Positions 60,481 to 64,000 of a stretch of DNA of 64,000 nucleotides are shown here, piece by piece. The stretch comes from Pseudomonas sp. PDM15 (GTDB lineage: Bacteria > Pseudomonadota > Gammaproteobacteria > Pseudomonadales > Pseudomonadaceae), in NCBI RefSeq assembly GCF_014851565.1, contig NZ_JACVAA010000002.1, positions 736,236 through 800,235 on the forward strand, written 5' to 3'. The position numbers and the translations under genes were made by a program. Within the stretch, counting starts at the first letter, position 1. Each line of letters begins with the position of its first letter. The notes beneath the pieces were generated by a model. It had not been told where the DNA came from and made no database searches. It saw only the letters and a program-made list of their open reading frames with translations.

Positions 60481-61365
60481 CAAAGACAGATGCAGCAGGC
60501 TGGCCGCCGTCGCCGGGTCATCCGCGTCGGTGACCAGCAGAAGGTCGCCCGCTTCATCCAGCGCAATGCCCTCCACCTTCCAGCGACCTTCCAGCTCAGC
60601 CAGGCGACGCACTCGGCCGTCACGCTCCACCAGCCCGATCACGGCGCCCAGGCAGGCGCCGTCGTAGTAGCTGTCTGCCGTGTTCTCCGCCGCCGCGCTG
60701 AACAACCAGCGGCCGTCGGCCAGCGCCGCGCCATCGGTGAGGCCCAGTGCCACGCCGCCCAGCTCGCCCAGTTCGACCGGATGGATGATCGGCGGCGTCG
60801 GCAGCGGGCCATCGCCCAGCAGCCAGTCGCGCAGCTCGGTCCAGCGATAATGCACGGCGGCGTTGGTTGCCTGGCCCTGGTTGCCACGCTGCAACAGAAG
60901 GAATTCCTCGCCGAGCAGGAAGCCGCCCTCGATGTTCAGGTCGCTGAAGTATTCGTGCAGCGGCTGGTACAGCGGCGCCAGATCGAGCTGCCGCGGCAGC
61001 GCGCCCTCCTCCAGGCCCAGCAGCACCGCGCGCTGGCGATTGGCCTTGGAGCCGGAGCCCAGCGCCAGCAGCGCACCCTGGGCGTGGCCGGGCAATGCCG
61101 GCAGCAGGGCCAGGGCCTCCAGGTCCGGCTTGGCCGCCTTGCGTTCGGCCTTCGGCGCCGGCAGCTCGCCTTCGAACAGGCGAACCAGCCGGCCGGGGTC
61201 CTCGTCAGCGAGGCTGAACAGGCCAAGGTGCAGCTCGTCGTCGGCCACCACATACAGACGCTCGCCGACCCGCACCAGCGCGCTGGCGGCACTGAGGTGC
61301 GCCTGGCCGAGGGGATGAGCGGCCGGGTCGAGGACCAGGGCACGCAGCAGCTTGGGTTGGGGCAT
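60460..61365 (-). CDS. DUF6929-like predicted beta-propeller protein
   Basis: This 301-residue protein lacks a signal peptide. It is rich in repeated strand-turn units such as L-Y-V-V-A-D-D-E, F-L-L-G-E-E-F and L-L-V-T-D-A-D-D, suggesting a propeller. I do not recognise a function; it resembles proteins filed as DUF6929. It overlaps the convergent DUF2789 gene by 21 bp. Confidence 0.7.
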   Translation of the reverse strand: MPQPKLLRALVLDPAAHPLGQAHLSAASALVRVGERLYVVADDELHLGLFSLADEDPGRLVRLFEGELPAPKAERKAAKPDLEALALLPALPGHAQGALLALGSGSKANRQRAVLLGLEEGALPRQLDLAPLYQPLHEYFSDLNIEGGFLLGEEFLLLQRGNQGQATNAAVHYRWTELRDWLLGDGPLPTPPIIHPVELGELGGVALGLTDGAALADGRWLFSAAAENTADSYYDGACLGAVIGLVERDGRVRRLAELEGRWKVEGIALDEAGDLLLVTDADDPATAASLLHLSLSGLLGQ

Positions 61366-61520
61366 TGCCTACTCCATGGGCGGATTGTTCTGAGGGGCTG
61401 ATCCTACCCAGCCCACCATCCGACTGGCGAGGATTGAACATCATCCTCGGCATAGGCAGACTCTCGCGCTATAACACCTGAATCATCAGGGCCAACACTG
61501 AAACACCTCGGAACATCGCA

Positions 61521-62024
61521 ATGCGCTGGTTGCTCGCCTTACTCTGCATTACCTCCATCGGCCTCGCCCAAGCCTCCACCGCCCCGACTCTGCGCGGCAA
61601 GGCGATCGACAAGGTGCTGGTGGTCAAATCCGAGCGCAAGCTGCACCTGATGGGGCGCGGCGAGGTGCTCAAGTCCTATCGCATCTCGCTCGGCAAGGCC
61701 CCCGATGGCGCCAAGGTGCGCGAGGGCGACCTGAAGACCCCGGAAGGCTTCTACTGGATCGACTGGCGCAAGACCAGCGACAAATACAACCTGTCCATGC
61801 ACATCTCCTACCCCAACGCCCGCGACGCGGCCAACGCACGCAAGAAAGGCGTCTCGGCGGGCGGCATGATCATGATCCACGGCACGCCGCTGGACGACGA
61901 GTACCCCGAGTGGTTCTTCAGCACTCTGGACTGGACTGAAGGCTGCATCGCCATGCGCAATGCCGACATGCGCGAGGTCTGGGATCTGGTCAAGGACGGC
62001 ACGCTGATCGAGATCCGCCCCTGA
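61521..62024 (+). CDS. L,D-transpeptidase (YkuD/YafK-like)
   Basis: This 167-residue exported protein has a signal peptide (M-R-W-L-L-A-L-L-C) and a YkuD domain ending in the motif H-G-T-P near 118 and E-G-C-I-A-M-R-N near 138-145 with the catalytic Cys. It may form peptidoglycan cross-links or attach lipoproteins. It is monocistronic with a terminator at 62069. Confidence 0.9.
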   Translation: MRWLLALLCITSIGLAQASTAPTLRGKAIDKVLVVKSERKLHLMGRGEVLKSYRISLGKAPDGAKVREGDLKTPEGFYWIDWRKTSDKYNLSMHISYPNARDAANARKKGVSAGGMIMIHGTPLDDEYPEWFFSTLDWTEGCIAMRNADMREVWDLVKDGTLIEIRP

Positions 62025-62068
62025 GGCTTTGCGGCGCCTAGCTCGCTAAAAGACTCAGAAATTCTGCA

Positions 62069-62091
62069 AGGCGCCCCAGCGGCGCCTTTTT
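62069..62091 (+). terminator. Terminator after the L,D-transpeptidase
   Basis: AGGCGCC/GGCGCCT with a CCAGC loop is followed by a T-run. Confidence 0.85.
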
Positions 62092-62127
62092 CATATCCGC
62101 CGATCAAAATTTGCTCAATGTTAGTTG

Positions 62128-62147
62128 GCGCGATAAATTGTTGCGCA
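62128..62147 (+). promoter_or_regulatory. Candidate OhrR operator before ohrR
   Basis: An imperfect palindrome (GGCGCGATAAATTGTTGCGC) lies about 23 bp upstream of the ohrR start. Its core is like the GCGCGCAAAATT sites before ohr, consistent with autoregulation. Confidence 0.5.
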
Positions 62148-62169
62148 GATATCGAGTGGAGGCCCCACC

Positions 62170-62619
62170 ATGAAACAGCCGCAATCCTGCGCCGCCCTGC
62201 AGCTGGACAACCAGCTGTGCTTCGCCCTGCACTCCACCTCGCTGTTGATGACCAAGGCGTACAAGCCGATGCTGCAGAGCATCGGCCTGACCTACCCGCA
62301 GTACCTAGCCATGCTGGTGCTTTGGGAAGGTGACGGCATCACAGTCGGCGACATCAGCGCGCGCCTGCTCACCGATCCCGGCTCGCTGACGCCGCTGCTC
62401 AAGCGGCTCGAAGCCGAGGGCTTCATCACCCGCACCCGCAGCAGCGCCGACGAGCGTGTGGTGGAGCTGCGCCTGACCGAGCACGGCCGCGCCCTGCAGC
62501 AGCAGGCCGAGCAGTTTCCCGCCTGCATCCTCGAAGCCAGTGGCCTGACCCTGGAACAGATCGGCGCCCTCAAGAACCAGATAGTCGCCCTGCGCGACCA
62601 GTTGCAGCAGTCGCTCTGA
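62170..62619 (+). CDS. ohrR: MarR-family organic-hydroperoxide regulator OhrR
   Basis: OhrR represses ohr and is released when an N-terminal Cys is oxidised by organic peroxides. The 149-residue winged-helix protein has L-D-N-Q-L-C-F-A-L near 12-20 with the reactive Cys at 17 and the MarR helix region [11 protein letters not shown] near 68-78. It lies upstream of ohr in the same direction but has its own terminator, so each has its own promoter. Confidence 0.93.
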   Translation: MKQPQSCAALQLDNQLCFALHSTSLLMTKAYKPMLQSIGLTYPQYLAMLVLWEGDGITVGDISARLLTDPGSLTPLLKRLEAEGFITRTRSSADERVVELRLTEHGRALQQQAEQFPACILEASGLTLEQIGALKNQIVALRDQLQQSL

Positions 62620-62625
62620 CCGTTA

Positions 62626-62657
62626 CGCCACCCGCACTGGGTGGCGCCTCGTTTTTC
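62626..62657 (+). terminator. Terminator after ohrR
   Basis: CGCCACCC pairs with GGGTGGCG around GCACT, and a T-run follows shortly. Confidence 0.8.
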
Positions 62658-62734
62658 CCGCCCGAAGCCGCTCTAGCCCGCACTTATTCCACAAGAGCAG
62701 ATCGCTCAGATGGAAAATCTATAAAAATTATCTT

Positions 62735-62793
62735 GCGCGCAAAATTAAATGCGGCTAACTTCTGCCTCACGCACTTACTTAGCGCGCAAAATT
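62735..62793 (+). promoter_or_regulatory. Two direct GCGCGCAAAATT repeats upstream of ohr
   Basis: Identical 12-bp sites at 62735-62746 and 62782-62793, 47 bp from start to start, lie in an AT-rich promoter region. The right copy is about 30 bp from the ohr start. They are likely OhrR operators; binding is inferred. Confidence 0.6.
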
Positions 62794-62822
62794 TTAGCCA
62801 ACAAATCAATAGGAAAATCGCC

Positions 62823-63248
62823 ATGCAAACCATCAAAGCCCTCTACACCGCCACCGCTACCGCCACCGGAGGCCGCGACGGCCGTGCCGTTTCCTCCGAC
62901 GGCTTCCTCGACGTCAAGCTCACCACCCCGCGTGAACTGGGCGGCCAGGGCGGCGAAGCCACCAACCCGGAACAGCTTTTCGCCGCCGGCTACTCGGCCT
63001 GCTTCATCGGCGCCCTGAAGTTCGTCGCCAGCCAGAAGAAGCAAGCCTTCCCGGCTGACGCCTCGATCACCGGCAAGGTCGGCATCGGCCAGATTCCAGG
63101 CGGCTTCGGTCTGGAAGTGGAGCTCACCATCAGCCTGCCGGGCATCGAGCGCACCGTCGCCGAAGAACTGGTCGCCGCCGCCCACCAGGTCTGCCCGTAC
63201 TCCAACGCCACACGCGGCAACATCGACGTCCGCCTGATCGTGGCCTGA
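62823..63248 (+). CDS. ohr: Organic hydroperoxide reductase Ohr
   Basis: Ohr reduces organic hydroperoxides using thiols. The 141-residue protein has the catalytic Cys 60 in Y-S-A-C-F and Cys 124 in V-C-P-Y-S-N, plus the conserved Arg 18 and Glu 50. ATG 62823 gives the standard start. It is regulated by OhrR, encoded just upstream. Confidence 0.96.
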   Translation: MQTIKALYTATATATGGRDGRAVSSDGFLDVKLTTPRELGGQGGEATNPEQLFAAGYSACFIGALKFVASQKKQAFPADASITGKVGIGQIPGGFGLEVELTISLPGIERTVAEELVAAAHQVCPYSNATRGNIDVRLIVA

Positions 63249-63275
63249 GCCCAGCTAGACAAGAGGAGAAAGCCG

Positions 63276-63536
63276 ATGAAAAACCGCCGCATGTTTGCCA
63301 GCGCGCTTGCCGCGCTGGCCCTGATCACCACCTCGGCGAGCTTTGCCGAACAACCGGTCAGCCAGCAGTACCGCTACGGCCAGCAGCTGGATGTGGCGGA
63401 GGTGATCAGCCTGCACGAAGCCACCAGCGCGGGCTGCAGCGTGGTCGAGGCACAGATGATCTACCGTGACTCGACGGGTGAATTGCAGTCCGTCACCTAC
63501 CTTAAGCAAGCCGACAACTGCCATAACCAGGGCTGA
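63276..63536 (+). CDS. DUF2790-family exported protein
   Basis: This 86-residue protein has a signal peptide (cleavage near S-F-A-E) and a small mature domain with two Cys (S-A-G-C-S near 54, D-N-C-H near 83). It matches the DUF2790 family found in Pseudomonas. Function unknown. It follows ohr by 27 bp and may be co-transcribed. Confidence 0.87.
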   Translation: MKNRRMFASALAALALITTSASFAEQPVSQQYRYGQQLDVAEVISLHEATSAGCSVVEAQMIYRDSTGELQSVTYLKQADNCHNQG

Positions 63537-63573
63537 GGCCCTGGTTGTCCCAACCCAAATCGCCAGGAGAATC

Positions 63574-64000
63574 ATGATGAACATCAAGCAACTCGTTGGA
63601 AGCGGCCTGCTCACCTTGGCCATCGGTAACGCCTTCGCCGCCGGCAGCCCCGGTGTGGAACACAACACTCAGTCCTTCCTCCAGGCCCTGGAAGCCGGTG
63701 GTGGCAAGCCGCTGGAAACCCTCAGTCCCAAAGATGCCCGCGCCGTACTGGTCGGTGCCCAGGCCTCGGTCAAGGTCGATCTGTCCGGCGTGAGCGTGTC
63801 GGAGAAGACCATCCAGGCCGGCGGCCAGTCGATCCCGCTGACCATCGTCCGCCCCGAAGGCGTGAAGGGCGAGCTGCCGGTGTTCATGTTCTTCCACGGC
63901 GGCGGCTGGGTGCTCGGCGACTACCCGACCCATGCCCGCCTGATCCGCGACCTGGTGGTGAACTCCGGCGCTGTGGCCGTCTATGTCGGCTACACGCCGT
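63574..64000 (+). CDS. Exported alpha/beta hydrolase (HSL type), 3' truncated
   Basis: A secreted hydrolase of the hormone-sensitive-lipase group is cut by the window end. Some 142 residues are visible: a signal peptide (L-L-T-L-A-I-G-N-A-F-A-A) and, near 109, F-F-H-G-G-G-W-V, the HSL oxyanion motif. The nucleophile Ser is beyond base 64000. CAGGAGA precedes the double ATG at 63574. It follows the DUF2790 gene by 37 bp. It probably hydrolyses an ester. Confidence 0.85.
   Translation, partial: MMNIKQLVGSGLLTLAIGNAFAAGSPGVEHNTQSFLQALEAGGGKPLETLSPKDARAVLVGAQASVKVDLSGVSVSEKTIQAGGQSIPLTIVRPEGVKGELPVFMFFHGGGWVLGDYPTHARLIRDLVVNSGAVAVYVGYTP

Overview
The window is a stretch of chromosome from a high-GC gammaproteobacterium, almost certainly a Pseudomonas. 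The evidence is gene content and order: hom-thrC, dsbC, xerD, a YciA-type thioesterase, rplS-trmD-rimM-rpsP, ffh, a CcsA/YpjD-like gene, a CorC-like gene and purT follow the order familiar from P. aeruginosa. AapJQMP, RhlB, an Ohr/OhrR pair and DUF2789/DUF2790 proteins are also typical of the genus. Both ends are cut inside genes: uraA on the left and an alpha/beta hydrolase on the right. No rRNA, tRNA, CRISPR array, prophage or complete insertion sequence was found.

Layout. (1) 1-4.2 kb: uracil permease, PPK2-type polyphosphate kinase and a RecQ-family helicase. (2) 4.2-8.8 kb, minus strand: a lipoprotein PQQ-type sugar dehydrogenase, overlapped by a TonB receptor closely resembling the PQQ transporter PqqU/YncD, then an SMP-30/lactonase-like protein. 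This looks like a cofactor-uptake and periplasmic sugar-oxidation unit. (3) 9.7-17.9 kb: a LysR regulator divergent from a fatty-acid or ester catabolic cluster (3-hydroxyacyl-CoA dehydrogenase, acyl-CoA dehydrogenase, esterase, Fe alcohol dehydrogenase, thioesterase, thiolase). (4) 18-19.9 kb: an unknown lipoprotein of different base composition between near-identical 35-bp repeats, and an exported acetoacetate-decarboxylase-like protein behind a MerR-type promoter. (5) 20-29 kb: an NAD-epimerase-like gene, hemH and a solute-binding-like protein in one overlapping run; a FAD oxidoreductase, a TIGR02450 protein and rlmF; then a second binding protein, an Lrp regulator divergent from a YjeH-like exporter, and a TAXI protein.

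(6) 29-35 kb: secreted M28 aminopeptidase, YejK, GST-like, GIY-YIG, SnoaL-like and GlxA-type regulator genes. (7) 35-39.6 kb: aapJQMP, a general L-amino-acid ABC importer with a consensus sigma-54 promoter and a structured aapJ-aapQ junction. (8) 39.7-45.3 kb: carboxylesterase, cNMP-GGDEF protein, M19 dipeptidase, rhlB, an RHH protein and a DJ-1 protein. (9) 45.4-58.8 kb: the conserved housekeeping block, including a CorC-family protein that lacks the usual DUF21 membrane domain. (10) 58.8-64 kb: a MITE-like element, two adjacent Nudix hydrolases, small DUF proteins, an L,D-transpeptidase, and the ohrR-ohr peroxide defence pair with repeated operator-like sites.

Most of the window is ordinary core genome. 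The parts most worth a second look are the PqqU/PQQ-dehydrogenase locus, the repeat-flanked lipoprotein cassette, the orphan MerR-type promoter, the DUF21-less CorC protein, and the aap leader and junction structures.
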